This document shows positions 1 to 10,300 of a stretch of 64,000 bases of DNA, one piece after another. The notes under the pieces are model-generated. The model worked only from the letters and a program-made list of their open reading frames with translations. It was not told the DNA's origin and made no database searches. The position numbers were made by a program, and so were the translations under genes. Position 1 is the stretch's first letter. Each line of letters starts with the position of its first letter. This DNA is from Rhizobium giardinii bv. giardinii H152 (GTDB lineage: Bacteria; Pseudomonadota; Alphaproteobacteria; Rhizobiales; Rhizobiaceae). Where the stretch lies: assembly GCF_000379605.1 (NCBI RefSeq), contig NZ_KB902682.1, positions 31,845 to 95,844 of the forward strand, read 5' to 3'.

Positions 1-321
1 ATTCCTGCTGGCGATAAGCGGCAGGACGACATTCGGTCGGGTCCCACCCATCAAGATGTCCACGCCGAGGTCGATTGCGGCCTGCGCGGATCGTCGCTCG
101 CTCTCCTCGTCGAGGCTGACCACTTCTAGGTAGAGCGTCGCACCCGATGCTTTGATTGCTGACGCAAGGTCCAAAAGTTTATCGAACGGCAGGCCAATAT
201 CCTTGAAACCCACATGCGTGATGCCGGCGGCAAGCACCTCCTTGAGGCGATCAGCCGCGTCGGCAACGGTCCGGTCCTGGTTGGTCAGCATGAAAATGAA
301 GTCGGGGGAAGTCCGGGGCAT
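1..321 (-). CDS. TIM-barrel-like protein, N-terminal fragment (runs off window)
   Basis: An open frame of 107 codons starts with ATG at 321 and runs off the left edge, so only the N-terminus is visible. The reading begins MPRTSPDFIF and shows alternating beta/alpha units with segments such as ITHVGFKDIG and VDILMGGTRP, which resemble phosphate-binding TIM barrels (HisA/HisF or KDPG-aldolase style). It lies 11 bp downstream of the PdxA2-like gene on the same strand and is probably its operon partner. By context it could act on a phosphorylated four-carbon sugar acid or its product. I do not recognise the exact family; the function is inferred from position only. Confidence 0.55.
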   Translation of the reverse strand, partial: MPRTSPDFIFMLTNQDRTVADAADRLKEVLAAGITHVGFKDIGLPFDKLLDLASAIKASGATLYLEVVSLDEESERRSAQAAIDLGVDILMGGTRPNVVLPLIASRN

Positions 322-332
322 CGAAAGCGCTC

Positions 333-1307
333 CTAGATTGCGTTGAGAAGCAGCGCCTGGTCGAAGGCGTAGCGAAGAGAGGAATGGTCGGCCGTACCTT
401 GGCCTGCGATGTCGAATGCGGTGCCGTGATCGACGCTGGTGCGGATGAAGGGCAAACCGATGGTAACGTTGACGCCGTTGTCGATACCGAGATACTTGAC
501 CGGAACGAGCCCCTGGTCGTGATATTGCGCGACGACGATATCGAACTCGCCCTTGCGGGCCCGCATGAAAATCGTATCTCCGGGCCACGGACCGGACGCG
601 TTTATTCCAAGCTCCTGAGCTCGGCTGATCGCTGGTGCGATAATGTCGAGATCTTCGCGTCCGAACATGCCGTTTTCACCGGCATGGGGATTGAGGCCGG
701 CGACCGCAACGCGGGGCGAAGCAATACCATAAGCTTTGACTGCCCTGTGCGCTAATTCGATCGTTGTGAGAACCGAATCCTGCGTCACGCGGTCGATCGC
801 ATCGCGTAACGAGACATGGATCGTAACCAGAATGACACGCAGTTCGTCGTTTGCCAGCATCATCGCGAACTTGTCGGTCCCCGACCGTTCTGCAAGGATT
901 TCGGTATGGCCGGGATAATTGAGCCCACCCTTTTTCATTGCTTCTTTGTTGATCGGTGCAGTAACGATTGCCCTAATGTTGCCTGCCAGTGCTTCGTCGA
1001 TCGCTCTCACGACATAGTCGTAGCTGGCGCGGCCAGCGCGAGCGTCGACCTGACCGATCGGCAAATCGTCAGGTAGATCCGAAACTTTGAGGACGGCTAT
1101 GAGTTTGCCGTCTGGGACAGCCTCATCGACTGACGTGATGGGCTGCACCTGGAGCGGAAGATCGAGGAGTCGAACAGCACGTTCCATCACCTTGGCGTCA
1201 CCAATCACCACCGCATGCTCAGGCAGGCCGTCCGCAAAAATGCGTGCGACGATTTCCGGGCCGATCCCACAAGGATCGCCCATGGTTATTCCGATAGGCT
1301 TCTTCAT
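333..1307 (-). CDS. pdxA2: PdxA2-like 4-phospho-threonate/erythronate dehydrogenase (PdxA family)
   Basis: This 324-residue protein is full length for the PdxA family of NAD-dependent, metal-binding beta-decarboxylating dehydrogenases. Visible signatures are GDPCGIGPE near residue 10, NYPGHTE, LNPHAGENG, YHDQGLVP and SVDHGTAFDIAG; the histidines in the last four are the usual metal ligands. PdxA acts in vitamin B6 synthesis, but copies next to a DUF1537 kinase (as here, with a 4-bp ATGA overlap) belong to the PdxA2 group. That group oxidises 4-phospho-D-threonate or 4-phospho-D-erythronate to dihydroxyacetone phosphate. The operon context favours the catabolic role. The exact sugar acid cannot be read from sequence. 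Confidence 0.85.
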   Translation of the reverse strand: MKKPIGITMGDPCGIGPEIVARIFADGLPEHAVVIGDAKVMERAVRLLDLPLQVQPITSVDEAVPDGKLIAVLKVSDLPDDLPIGQVDARAGRASYDYVVRAIDEALAGNIRAIVTAPINKEAMKKGGLNYPGHTEILAERSGTDKFAMMLANDELRVILVTIHVSLRDAIDRVTQDSVLTTIELAHRAVKAYGIASPRVAVAGLNPHAGENGMFGREDLDIIAPAISRAQELGINASGPWPGDTIFMRARKGEFDIVVAQYHDQGLVPVKYLGIDNGVNVTIGLPFIRTSVDHGTAFDIAGQGTADHSSLRYAFDQALLLNAI

Positions 1308-2515
1308 CTCTTATCTCCAAGCCAGAGGCCCCGAAGCAATTCGGCTGATTTCAGCATGACATTCGACGAACCAAAGCCGCCTGCCTTTGTGATGATGTGA
1401 ATGGGATGCGATCCGGTCGTGCGCCCGAGCGGAATTCCAGGCTCGATCTCACCCAAAAGTTCGAGTGAACCAATTTCAAGTATACCCAACACGGATTCGG
1501 CAGTGTCGCCGCCGGTCACGAAGAGCCCGGTCACGGGATAACGCTCCATAACCATGCGCACCGCCTGACCAAGAGCGATCGCAATGGATCGAGGATCGGC
1601 CGACGTGCCGCGTTCAGACGTTGTTAGGATGACATCTCCGGTTGGCCCCGATTGGCTGTACTGCGCAACGGCGCTTTCGGCCGCGAGAACCGGAGAGCGA
1701 GACGCCTCCTCGGAGTCGACGACGATCTGCCCGACGTTGTCGTTGCTTCTCAGCCTTGAGCATTGCTCGCGGCTCAGAGGATTGACGCTGCCGATGACAA
1801 AGAGATTGAGTGACGCCGTGCGGGTCGATCGTGCGGTGTCACCAGCTGGGCCAAAATAGTCCGCCAACGCAGTCGCCAGACCCGGCGAACCGCACCAAAG
1901 GATGGATTTTGGATCCGCCGCCGATTTCACCAGAAGGGCCAGATCGTCCTGCGTTGCTGCATCGGCTATCAGTAACTTCCTGCCATCCGCGACAAGTTCG
2001 CCGGATTTCAATGCGCGAACTTCCGCAAGCCCAAGAAAACGCACTTCCGCGTCAGGAATCCCCCGGAACAGGGCGCGAAGATGAGAGTCTGTTATGGGGT
2101 GGAGCGGGTCTCTTGCAAATTCGGTCTCCTCCAACGGCACGCCACGAAGAAGCTGCCGCCCTCCTTCAGTGGTTCGCCCACCCGCCGGGAAGGCCGGAGC
2201 CACGATTGCAACGGCCCGACCGGAAGCCGCGCGTGCAGCGGTTATTTCCGCTCCAACGTGCCCACGAATGGTGGAATCAACGGTACTGTAAAGTATATCC
2301 GAGGCCGCCAGGCTTTTTGCGGCCAGCGTCGCCCGATCGACAGCGTCCTCAACGGATACTGCACGGCTTGCCTTGTTCACCGAGATAATCGCGGCATTTT
2401 CCAGAGGCGATCGCTGATGATCGGTGAAGACAAAGCATCTGTGCCCCATGCTCACGAATGGTCCGGCGCCATCTGTTGCGCTCGTCAGATCGTCGGCGAG
2501 AATTCCTACCTTCAA
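1304..2515 (-). CDS. Four-carbon acid-sugar kinase (DUF1537 / OtnK-DtnK family)
   Basis: A DUF1537 kinase of about 403 residues that phosphorylates D-threonate, L-threonate or D-erythronate before PdxA2-type oxidation. Family motifs are ADDLTSATDGAG at the N-terminus, VDSTIRGHVGAE, APAFPAGGRTTEGG, and the C-terminal nucleotide-binding segment GGDTAESVL...IPLGRT...TKAGGFGS. I chose the TTG at 2515 (KVGILADD follows) because GGGAGAG lies about six bases upstream; another TTG at 2539 would add eight residues. Its stop overlaps the pdxA2 start by 4 bp, so the two are translationally coupled. The LysR gene is divergent, which is usual for inducible sugar-acid operons. Confidence 0.85.
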   Translation of the reverse strand: MKVGILADDLTSATDGAGPFVSMGHRCFVFTDHQRSPLENAAIISVNKASRAVSVEDAVDRATLAAKSLAASDILYSTVDSTIRGHVGAEITAARAASGRAVAIVAPAFPAGGRTTEGGRQLLRGVPLEETEFARDPLHPITDSHLRALFRGIPDAEVRFLGLAEVRALKSGELVADGRKLLIADAATQDDLALLVKSAADPKSILWCGSPGLATALADYFGPAGDTARSTRTASLNLFVIGSVNPLSREQCSRLRSNDNVGQIVVDSEEASRSPVLAAESAVAQYSQSGPTGDVILTTSERGTSADPRSIAIALGQAVRMVMERYPVTGLFVTGGDTAESVLGILEIGSLELLGEIEPGIPLGRTTGSHPIHIITKAGGFGSSNVMLKSAELLRGLWLGDKR

Positions 2516-2583
2516 AATCGCTCTCCCGTCGGTTCTCAATGATGCGAGAAAGTATTAGCGCTATTGCCTCCGGCGAAAAAACG

Positions 2584-3492
2584 ATGAATTCTGACAGAAT
2601 TCCGTCACTTCAAGTTACAGATATGGCCGCACGAGTCCCCTCATTATCCACACTGAGAGCCTTTGAATCCGCTGCCCGTCATTTGAATTTCGGTCGTGCC
2701 GGCGATGAATTGTTTGTCACACACAGCGCCATCAGCAAGCAAATCCGCTTGCTTGAGGAAGACCTTGGAGTGGCTCTTTTCGAACGAAGAAACAGGGCCG
2801 TTTTCCTCACCGATCCGGGGCGACGCCTTCTTGTTACGATGAGCGAGGTGCTTCGCCAGATCAGCGATTGTTGCGAGGTCATAAGAGTCGGCGGTTCGGC
2901 ACCGCTGGTGGTCTCTTGCGAGCCGACATTCACGCAGCGGTGGCTAATTCCTCGCCTTCCGCAATTCAATGCACTTCATCCGGATGTCGAGGTTCATGTA
3001 TTGGCCTCTGGTGGTCCGGTGAGCTTCGACAGAAGCCATATCGATTTGGCACTACGGAGAAGCGATTTTAGCTGGTCGCCCGGGCTCTTTGTGGAAACGC
3101 TAGTGGAAGAACGTGTTAGCCCTGTATGCGCGCCACGCCTGTTGGCTTCCGGCGAACATGAAATTCTCTCCTTGCCTCGCATCCATTCGGCCACGCGTCG
3201 AGACGCGTGGGTACGATACATCGCCGATAATCAACTCGCAGATCCAAATCCACCCGGCAACCAGGTATTCGAACATTTCTATCTGAGCATAGAGGCGGCA
3301 ATCGCTGGCTTAGGTGCTGCAATCGGTCCCGAGCCGTTGGTAGCCGATGCTTTGGAAAGCGGGCAGCTGGTGGCGCCGCGGGGATTCTCCGGCAACGGCT
3401 ATAGCTACATCCTGTTGAGCCGCCTTCCCTTCGAAGGCGATGCTAGAAAACGTAACTTCCTCTCCTGGCTTCGCGCGCAGTTTGGCCCATGA
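2584..3492 (+). CDS. LysR-family regulator (GcvA-like), divergent to the sugar-acid operon
   Basis: A LysR-type transcription factor of about 302 residues. The N-terminal winged HTH reads SLSTLRAFESAARHLNFG...VTHSAISKQI, followed by an effector-binding domain of normal length. The frame is open from 2458, but ATG codons at 2539, 2584 and 2623 are more realistic because the DUF1537 gene starts at 2515 on the opposite strand; 2623 (MAARVPSLSTLRAFE) would give the most typical LysR N-terminus. No strong ribosome site decides between them. The roughly 70-110 bp between the two starts must hold both promoters and the operator. By context it controls the kinase/pdxA2 genes in response to a sugar acid. 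Confidence 0.8.
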   Translation: MNSDRIPSLQVTDMAARVPSLSTLRAFESAARHLNFGRAGDELFVTHSAISKQIRLLEEDLGVALFERRNRAVFLTDPGRRLLVTMSEVLRQISDCCEVIRVGGSAPLVVSCEPTFTQRWLIPRLPQFNALHPDVEVHVLASGGPVSFDRSHIDLALRRSDFSWSPGLFVETLVEERVSPVCAPRLLASGEHEILSLPRIHSATRRDAWVRYIADNQLADPNPPGNQVFEHFYLSIEAAIAGLGAAIGPEPLVADALESGQLVAPRGFSGNGYSYILLSRLPFEGDARKRNFLSWLRAQFGP

Positions 3493-3627
3493 GGCGCGCA
3501 GTCTGGTCAGCTCCCTGAGGCTGATACTCTGCTTCGTGAGATAATGTGCTAGATGAGCGACATGGCGGAGATCGCAACCTTGACGGTCACTGGGACAGCA
3601 TGCGTCGATACCATGGTCGCGCAAAGT

Positions 3628-4296
3628 TCAGATGCTGGGGCCTAGTATGTTTGTTCTGGCTTCAATGATGTGGTCGTACATATTCCGCTCAGCCTCTCTG
3701 CTGTCACGATCTTTGATTGCATCGAGAATCGCCTGATGGCTGACGATATACGCTGTCATGCGCTCAGAGGTCAGCGATTGTTCTTTCATTTTTCCCCAGA
3801 GGTTTCCCGCCCGTACTGCGTGAATACCTTCATAGAGCGAGGCAAGAAGACCGTTACGCGCGGCCTGAACGATTATGCGGTGAAAGACAGCGTCCCATTT
3901 CTCGAAATCGCCCAGTGATTCCGACGTGTTGCCTCGAACGATTGACTTCTGCATTTCTTCGATTTCCTGCCTGGTCGCCCGCAACGCTGCCAGAGCGGCG
4001 ATCTTGGGTTCTATGATAAGCCGAGCCTCGAAAACTTCCGCCGGATAGGTGCGCAATGCGCTTCCTTCATTGCTCAATGGGCGACGAAGGGCGCTCGAAC
4101 TTACCCCGCTGCCGGCGATAAAGGTCCCCCTGCCAACATGCCTGATGAGGCGGCCTTCCTTCTCCAATGCACCAAGCATCCTTCGAAGGGCGGTGCGGGG
4201 CATCCCAAGTTTCAGCGCCAAGTCGCGCTCAGGAGGCAATCGATCCCCTGGCTCCAGACCTTCCGCGTCAATGAAATCCTTCAACACCAAGCTCAT
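3628..4296 (-). CDS. GntR-family regulator with FCD ligand domain
   Basis: A 222-residue FadR-subfamily regulator. The N-terminal winged helix contains EPGDRLPPERDLALKLG and RTALRRMLGALEKEGRL, followed by the all-helical FCD domain (FEARLIIEPKIAALAA, FHRIIVQAARN, HQAILDAI). FCD domains usually bind carboxylic or sugar acids through a histidine-coordinated metal. I chose ATG 4296 because GGAGGG lies six bases upstream; a TTG at 4329 lacks such a site. It is convergent with the LysR gene and faces the relic ABC operon at 4.5 kb, so it could originally have controlled either side. Ligand unknown. Confidence 0.8.
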   Translation of the reverse strand: MSLVLKDFIDAEGLEPGDRLPPERDLALKLGMPRTALRRMLGALEKEGRLIRHVGRGTFIAGSGVSSSALRRPLSNEGSALRTYPAEVFEARLIIEPKIAALAALRATRQEIEEMQKSIVRGNTSESLGDFEKWDAVFHRIIVQAARNGLLASLYEGIHAVRAGNLWGKMKEQSLTSERMTAYIVSHQAILDAIKDRDSREAERNMYDHIIEARTNILGPSI

Positions 4297-4500
4297 GCGC
4301 CGCCCTCCAACAATTATTTGCGCAACCAATTTGATCTATATTGACACCAATGGCAAGACCAATCCCTATATCAACCCGCGGATCACCGCTCTAATGGTAG
4401 CAGATGGCGCTGAAGGCCCAGTGGACAAACGCAGGCAGCAAGAATAGGGCAGCGACAAAACCGCGAACGAAAAGCTGCGTTGAAAAAGGGAGCTAAATCG

Positions 4501-5488
4501 ATGGCCACAAAAATCGAGGCTGTTGCCATAAATGACGCAGCGCTGTCGGTGCGTGGCCTGACAGCCGACCTGCCGAAAGGCATGGCACGCGCTCATGCCG
4601 TCGAAAATGTCTCGTTTGAGCTCGAGCGTGGTCAGATCCTTCGCATTATCGGCGAGTCACGGTCAGGCAAGTCGGTAACGGCGAACACGATCATGGGACT
4701 CTTGCCCAAGATCATTCCAGTCACGTCGGGGGCGATTAATCTTGGCGGAACGACCATCGTCGGCGCGCCTGAAAAAAAATCGCGACAGCTGCGCGGCCGC
4801 GTCGTGTCGATGATCTTTCAGGATCCGCTTTCAGCGCTTACCCCGCTAATGACAGTCGGCGAGCAGGTTACCGAAGTGATGGCGGCCCATGGTGTGGGTA
4901 CGAAAGCGTCGCGGCGGGACCGCGCGCTCGAGTTGCTCTGCCCGACCCGGAACTCATGTATCAGCAGTACCCCTTCCGGCTTTCGGGTGGTCAGCGCCAG
5001 CGACATTCAGCGTCGCAAGGATATGAGCGTCATGTTCATACCCCACGACTTCGGTGTTGTGGCTGAAATCGCCGACAGCGTCGTGGTTATGGACAAAGGG
5101 CGGATCGTCGAACAGGGAGGCGCCGACCAAGTTCTCAAATCCCCAGCCGCCCTTACACGCAGCGCCTGATCGCTGCCGTTCCGCACCTCACCGGCGAAGA
5201 CGGAAAGCTCAAGGCGCAGAAAAGCGATGAGACGATTTCCGTCGGTCAATGGATTGTGCAAGACCTATCGCAGCGGCAGCGCGCTGTTCGGCAGCCAGCG
5301 AGTCGTGCCTGCTTCAGCCGCCGCTGCCCAGCTGGGGCAATATGCTGAACGGCGTGCAGCAATATCTGGGGACCGCAACGTGGCTGGCGACCATCCCCGG
5401 GGCGGCCATAACGATCGCTGTAACCAGCTTCAACTTCATCGGCGACAGGTTGCGTGATGCGCTCGATGTTCGCGGGGATCACAACTAA
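4501..5488 (+). pseudogene. Collapsed oligopeptide ABC operon: ATPase relic fused to permease tail
   Basis: The first ~810 bases closely match the intact fused ATPase gene at 46515-48179, and the last ~175 bases (from about 5313) match the end of its DppC-like permease gene (51650-51815). Relative to the intact copy there is a 13-bp deletion near 4938, which shifts the signature region out of frame. A further deletion of about 110 bp near 5000 removes Walker B (LIADEP), and at about 5312 the sequence jumps from the start of the second ATPase half (GSQRVVPA) to the permease end (PPLPSWGNMLN). About 4.2 kb of operon is therefore missing. Walker A survives as GESRSGKS. The product cannot be a working ATPase. 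Confidence 0.9.
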
Positions 5489-5670
5489 GAGAAGCACCAT
5501 TTCGCGCGACACCCAAAAGGCCGTTTACCCGCACGTGAGGTCGGCGGAACAGAGTCTGCGTCGCCGCCACTGCACAGCGTTGGGAACGTCTGTTTCGCGA
5601 CGGCTAATGAATGAGTTTTTAGCGTTCCCGTCAGGAATGATCGGAGCACGATGCCAGAGGAATGGAGACT

Positions 5671-7005
5671 ATGCCGGTCCAGGTTCAGAAAGTAAGTGAT
5701 AGCGCCTCTTTTCCAACCGAGGTTGACGTCGTCGTGATCGGGGCGGGGATCGTGGGTACTTGCACGGCCTATGAGCTCGCCCGCAAAGGGGTGTCCGTTG
5801 CTCTGCTTGAAAAGGGCATTGTCGGCGGCGAGCAGTCAAGCCGCAACTGGGGATGGGTCCGCCAGCAGAACCGCGATATCTACGAACTGGCCCTCGCCAT
5901 GTACAGTCTGAGGCGCTGGGAGGAATTGGGCACCGAGATAAGCCGCGATCTTGGGTTTCGTCGAAGCGGGATACTTTACTGCACCAAAAACGAGGCGGAT
6001 GTCGCCCGGTGGGAAAAGTGGGGCCAGGCTGCACGCATTCAGGGATTTCACAGCCAGATACTCAGTGCTTCCGAGGCTAACGAGCGGACTTCGGGTGGCA
6101 CATCCTCCTGGGCCGGCGGCGTTTGGTCTCCGACCGATGGGAGAGCGGAGCCCAGCCTCGCTGTGCCTGCCATCGCCGAGGCCGCGAAGGAAACCGGGGT
6201 ATCGCTCCATCAGAACTGCGCCGTTCGGGGCCTCGACATTGCAAACGGCCGGGTAACAGGAGTGTGGACGGAACGAGGACTTGTGAAAGCGAGCACCGTT
6301 GTTTGCGCTGGGGGAGCATGGGCTTCTCGCTTTTCGCATCGCTATGGCATTGAGCTGCCGGTCGCAAACATCTCCGGGACCGCGATCAAAACGACCCCCG
6401 CGCCCGAAATCATTCAAGCAGGATGCCTCTCGGCTTCAAACTTCGTGTTGCGGCGTCGGACAGACGGCTCCTACACGGTTGCCGTGCCGGGACATGGTAC
6501 GCTCGACATCACGCCGCGGGGAATGCGATACGCATTCAAATTCTACCAGATGTATCGCAGCAAGATCAGCAAGAAGCTCAAATATCGCCTCAACAGCAGC
6601 TTCTGGAGTGGTCCAGATGCGTTCGGTGGTTGGGAGAACGACGAGATCTCGCCGTTTGAAAAGAACCGCATTCTCGATCCAGCGCCAGACGCTGAACTTG
6701 TCAAACTCGCCATCAGGAACCTTGAGAGCGAGTTCCCGGCGCTCAAAGGGATTGGGGCCGAGCGCGCGTGGGGAGGGCTCATCGATACCTCTCCGGACCT
6801 CGTTCCCGTTATCTCAACAGTGGAGCAACTGCCCGGTTACGTGATTGCCGCGGGCTTCAGCGGACACGGCTTTGCTATCGGGCCGGGGGCCGGTCGGCTG
6901 GTAAGTCAGATCGTCCTGAATGAAACGCCGATGACAGACATCTCACCCTACAGGCTGAACCGGTTCACCGATGGTTCGGTGATCAGACGTCCGGAAATGA
7001 TGTAG
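5671..7005 (+). CDS. FAD-dependent oxidoreductase, DAO (D-amino-acid/sarcosine oxidase-like) family
   Basis: A 444-residue DAO-superfamily flavoprotein. The N-terminal dinucleotide fold is VVVIGAGIVGTCTAYELARKG with the acidic ribose-binding end at LLEKG; the C-terminal FAD-contacting block is AGFSGHGFAIGPGAGRL. Such enzymes oxidise secondary or primary amines and amino acids (glycine, sarcosine, D-amino acids), making an imine and H2O2 or reducing a quinone. ATG 5671 is preferred over 5662 because AGAGG is ten bases upstream, while 5662 has no spacing. It lies 180 bp after the collapsed ABC operon, the same order (importer then FAD oxidoreductase) as at 46.5-53.3 kb, so this was probably an importer-oxidase unit. 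Substrate unknown. Confidence 0.8.
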   Translation: MPVQVQKVSDSASFPTEVDVVVIGAGIVGTCTAYELARKGVSVALLEKGIVGGEQSSRNWGWVRQQNRDIYELALAMYSLRRWEELGTEISRDLGFRRSGILYCTKNEADVARWEKWGQAARIQGFHSQILSASEANERTSGGTSSWAGGVWSPTDGRAEPSLAVPAIAEAAKETGVSLHQNCAVRGLDIANGRVTGVWTERGLVKASTVVCAGGAWASRFSHRYGIELPVANISGTAIKTTPAPEIIQAGCLSASNFVLRRRTDGSYTVAVPGHGTLDITPRGMRYAFKFYQMYRSKISKKLKYRLNSSFWSGPDAFGGWENDEISPFEKNRILDPAPDAELVKLAIRNLESEFPALKGIGAERAWGGLIDTSPDLVPVISTVEQLPGYVIAAGFSGHGFAIGPGAGRLVSQIVLNETPMTDISPYRLNRFTDGSVIRRPEMM

Positions 7006-7398
7006 CCCCGACCGCGGGTGTAACTCGAGGTACTGTTTGTCACCTGGCCATGCGCGAGACGCCGAAACCCACAACTGCGTGCGGGCTATAAAACCGGATC
7101 AGAACTGACATCAAGGTCCCGTCGAGTTTTGTGGTCTCAACTGTGATCGAAAAAATTTGGCGCAACAGGTGATCGCGAACTAGGCCGTGAACTCATTAAA
7201 TCGAGGCTGACAAGAAATGCACGAGCTTCCGGTCTCCAAGACCGTCACCGACACCGCTAGCGCGGTCCACTACGACGTCGTCACCAAGTTACTGTCGCCG
7301 ATGGGACAACGGTGAAAGTGACGGGCGGGTAGAACGTGGGCGCTTGCTGAAACGAGTGGGTACGCGCGACATTTTCTGTCGGCGTCAGGTTGATGCGA
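7006..7398. other. Gene-free stretch holding an IS5-type terminus remnant
   Basis: No convincing coding frame is present. At 7180-7196 lies a 17-bp exact inverse copy of the sequence that ends the IS5-type transposase remnant at 11367-11383. The rest shows nothing recognisable. Confidence 0.5.
7180..7196 (-). repeat. 17-bp inverted copy of IS5-type transposase 3' end
   Basis: CTAGGCCGTGAACTCAT here is the exact reverse complement of 11367-11383, where it encodes the transposase C-terminus (EFTA, stop). Read on the minus strand it would encode the same end (NEFTA, stop). No longer transposase similarity is recognisable next to it. Confidence 0.6.
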
Positions 7399-10300
7399 TC
7401 ATTGGAGAAGCGCGCTTTGGGTTTCTTCGACCCAACCGTCCGCTTTTATCTCTTTGAAAAGTTTAAGAGCGCTGTGTAGCAGTCGCTCGGCTTTATCTCT
7501 TTCAGTCGCGAGTTCAAATTTGCCAAAAGCAAGCAGGCTCTGGGCGAGCTCGGGCCGGGACTGGATTTTCTGAAGAACGGCAATACTTCGACGGAACTGC
7601 CCGTCGGCCGATTGGCGATCGCCGTTGGCCTCGTAGGCTTGGCCGAGTGCGCGGTGAGCAGCGCCGATCTCAAGCCTTGCAGTGACGCGCTCCGCGAGCT
7701 CCAACGCGCGTTCCGCAGATTGCAATCCCGCTGCAGCATCGCCTTCGGCAAGCTGCAATTGGCTCAGTGCGATATGCGGATAAATTTTGCAGAAATCGAA
7801 ATCCAGGCGGCGCGCCGCCGTCTTCATTGCCGGCTCCAAAAAGGCTCGGGCATCGGAAATGCGGTTTAACTTCAAACAGGCGATGGCGGCCCAACCCGAA
7901 GCCCATAATACGACGTTCCACATCCTGTTTTCCCAAGCTGTCGATAAATTCTCGTCGACAACCCGGACTGCGCGGTGCCAAAGCCCCTTATAAAACCAAG
8001 GCTCCGCTTCCATTGCAAACCACGAGCGCACCTCCAGGCTGTGGGTAAACGCTGCAATCTCTCGGGCCATCTCCGCGAACTGCAGAGACCGTTCCAGCCT
8101 GCCGGCGCGAGCATTGTTGCAGCGGCCTGCGCCTGCGGCGAATTTACCGAGCTCTTCCAGAGCTCCGGCTTGCTTCAAGAGCTTGACGGCCTTTTCGATC
8201 TTCCCGAGCGATTCCTCAAGCCGTCCGGTATTGCCCAGGAAGTAGGCGTAACGGCGCGCGACCTGGGCCTGAAGCTCAGCGTCTGCGACACTGGCACGCC
8301 GCTCTGCGGTCGCCAGCAAAGACTCCTCCCGCCAAGCCATTCCCTTGAACGACTCCAGGCGTGCCAAAGCCGGGACATTTCCCTCAGCGAGTTCAATTGC
8401 CTTGTTGATCTGGTGAAGCGCCTCAGCGCGCTCTCCTTCAGTCGCGTATCCCTCCCCGCCGCTTGCGATTTGGGCCAGGACGGTTTCGAGGTAGGCTTGG
8501 CGGTACTCCGCGGTGTCGGGAAGGTGTTCATGAGCATGGATGGCGCGCCGGTAATGCTCGGCCGCCTCCCAACCAGCTGATCGGCTCTCGGCTTTCGCCG
8601 CAGCCAGAAGCCGGAAATTCAGCGACTCTTCCCACGCATGCGCACATTCGTAATGATGCGCCAGCAATGCGGGATCGGTGTCCAGCGACTGTCTGAGCGC
8701 ACCCGCGACTCGCTTGTGCAGCTCTCTCCTCGTATCACGAAGCAAGCTGCTATAGGCAGCATCGTGAAGAAGCGCGTGCTTGAAGACGTAAGTCGCTCCC
8801 GAGGCGATTTGTCGGGAGACCAGCAGCCCGGCCTCTACCAGCTCGTCCAGAGCATTCTGGAGCGCAGCTCCGTTCAGGTCGCATATGTGCCCGAGGAGCT
8901 CGGTCGTGAACTCGCGACCAATCGCAGCTGCGGTCTGAATGACCGGCTTTCCCGTGGCCAGCCGGTCGAGCCGGGCCATAAGCAGGTCCTGAAGCGATGC
9001 GGGCACATCCAGCTCGAATTCACCAGTGGCAGTTGGTTTGCCGCTTCGTGTCTCGATGAGGGTCCGAGCCATCTCCTCAAGAAAAAGCGGGATGCCATCG
9101 CTCCGCTTGACAATCTCCTCAACTAGGCGCTCCGGAAGCAAGTCATCGTTTGACAGCGAATTTAGCATTTTCTCGCAGTCACGCTTGCTGATGCGATTCA
9201 ACATCAGCGTCGTGACATGAGGCTGATCCGACCAGGGCACGCGGATGCCGGGGCGAGAGGTGACCAGCAGCAGAACCGGCAGGGACTCTACCCTGTCGAC
9301 CAGCCTGCTGAGAAATTCGAGCGTGGACTGGTCGCACCAGTGCAAGTCCTCGAAGATGAGAACTGAGGGGCCGTTGGCGCAGGAGTCTTCCACGAGGCCC
9401 GCAAGCACGTCATAGGTTCGCTCCGACTGTTGGGCCGCATCGAGGCTCGGCGACCCCTCTCCTCCATTCTTCGGAATTGAGAGAAAGGTAGCGAGGACCG
9501 ACAATTGCTCCTTGGTGCCGTGAGCGGACATCCGGAGCATCGCAGCAAGCCTCCTCAACTTTTCGCCAGGATCGAGGTCCGGCCGAATGTCGGCCGCCTG
9601 CTCAAGCTGCATGGCCAAAGGGTGAAACGCTCGGTCCGTGTGAGAAGGCGAGCACTGGTACGTCAGACGCGTATGCGGCCGGTCGAGGAGGCCGGCCCGC
9701 AAGGCCTCGCAAAGCCGGGACTTGCCGATGCCGGGCTCGCCCGAAATGAGGACGACCTGGCCTTCTCCTGCTTCTGCCTGCTGATATCGTTTCATAAGCA
9801 GTTCCACCTCATCGTCACGCCCGATCAGCGGCGTACGAAGTCCGCCGTGCAGCGCCTCAAAGCGCGTTTCCTTGGGCTCTTTGCCGGTCACGCACCAAGC
9901 GCACACGGGCTCCGCAAATCCCTTCAAGGACTGCTCGCCAAGCTCGGTTGTCTTGAACAGATTGCCGAGCAGCTTCCGCGTGCTCGACGCGACTACCACA
10001 GTCCCAGGCTCCGCGACGCTTTGCAGGCGCGCCGCCAAATTCGGCGTTTCGCCAACCACAGCTTGCTCACGTGCCGTACCTGCGCCGGTCGTTTCACCGA
10101 CCATTACAAGGCCGGTTGCGATGCCGACACGAGCTGCAAGGGGCCGTCCTATTGCGGTGTCCAACGTTGCCACTGCCGATGTTAGTTCGAGACCCGACTG
10201 GACGGCGCGCTCAGCATCATCCTCATGGGCGCGCGGCCAGCCGAAATAGATCAGGACCCCATCGCCCATAAACTTGGCGATGTGCCCATCCCATCGCGCG

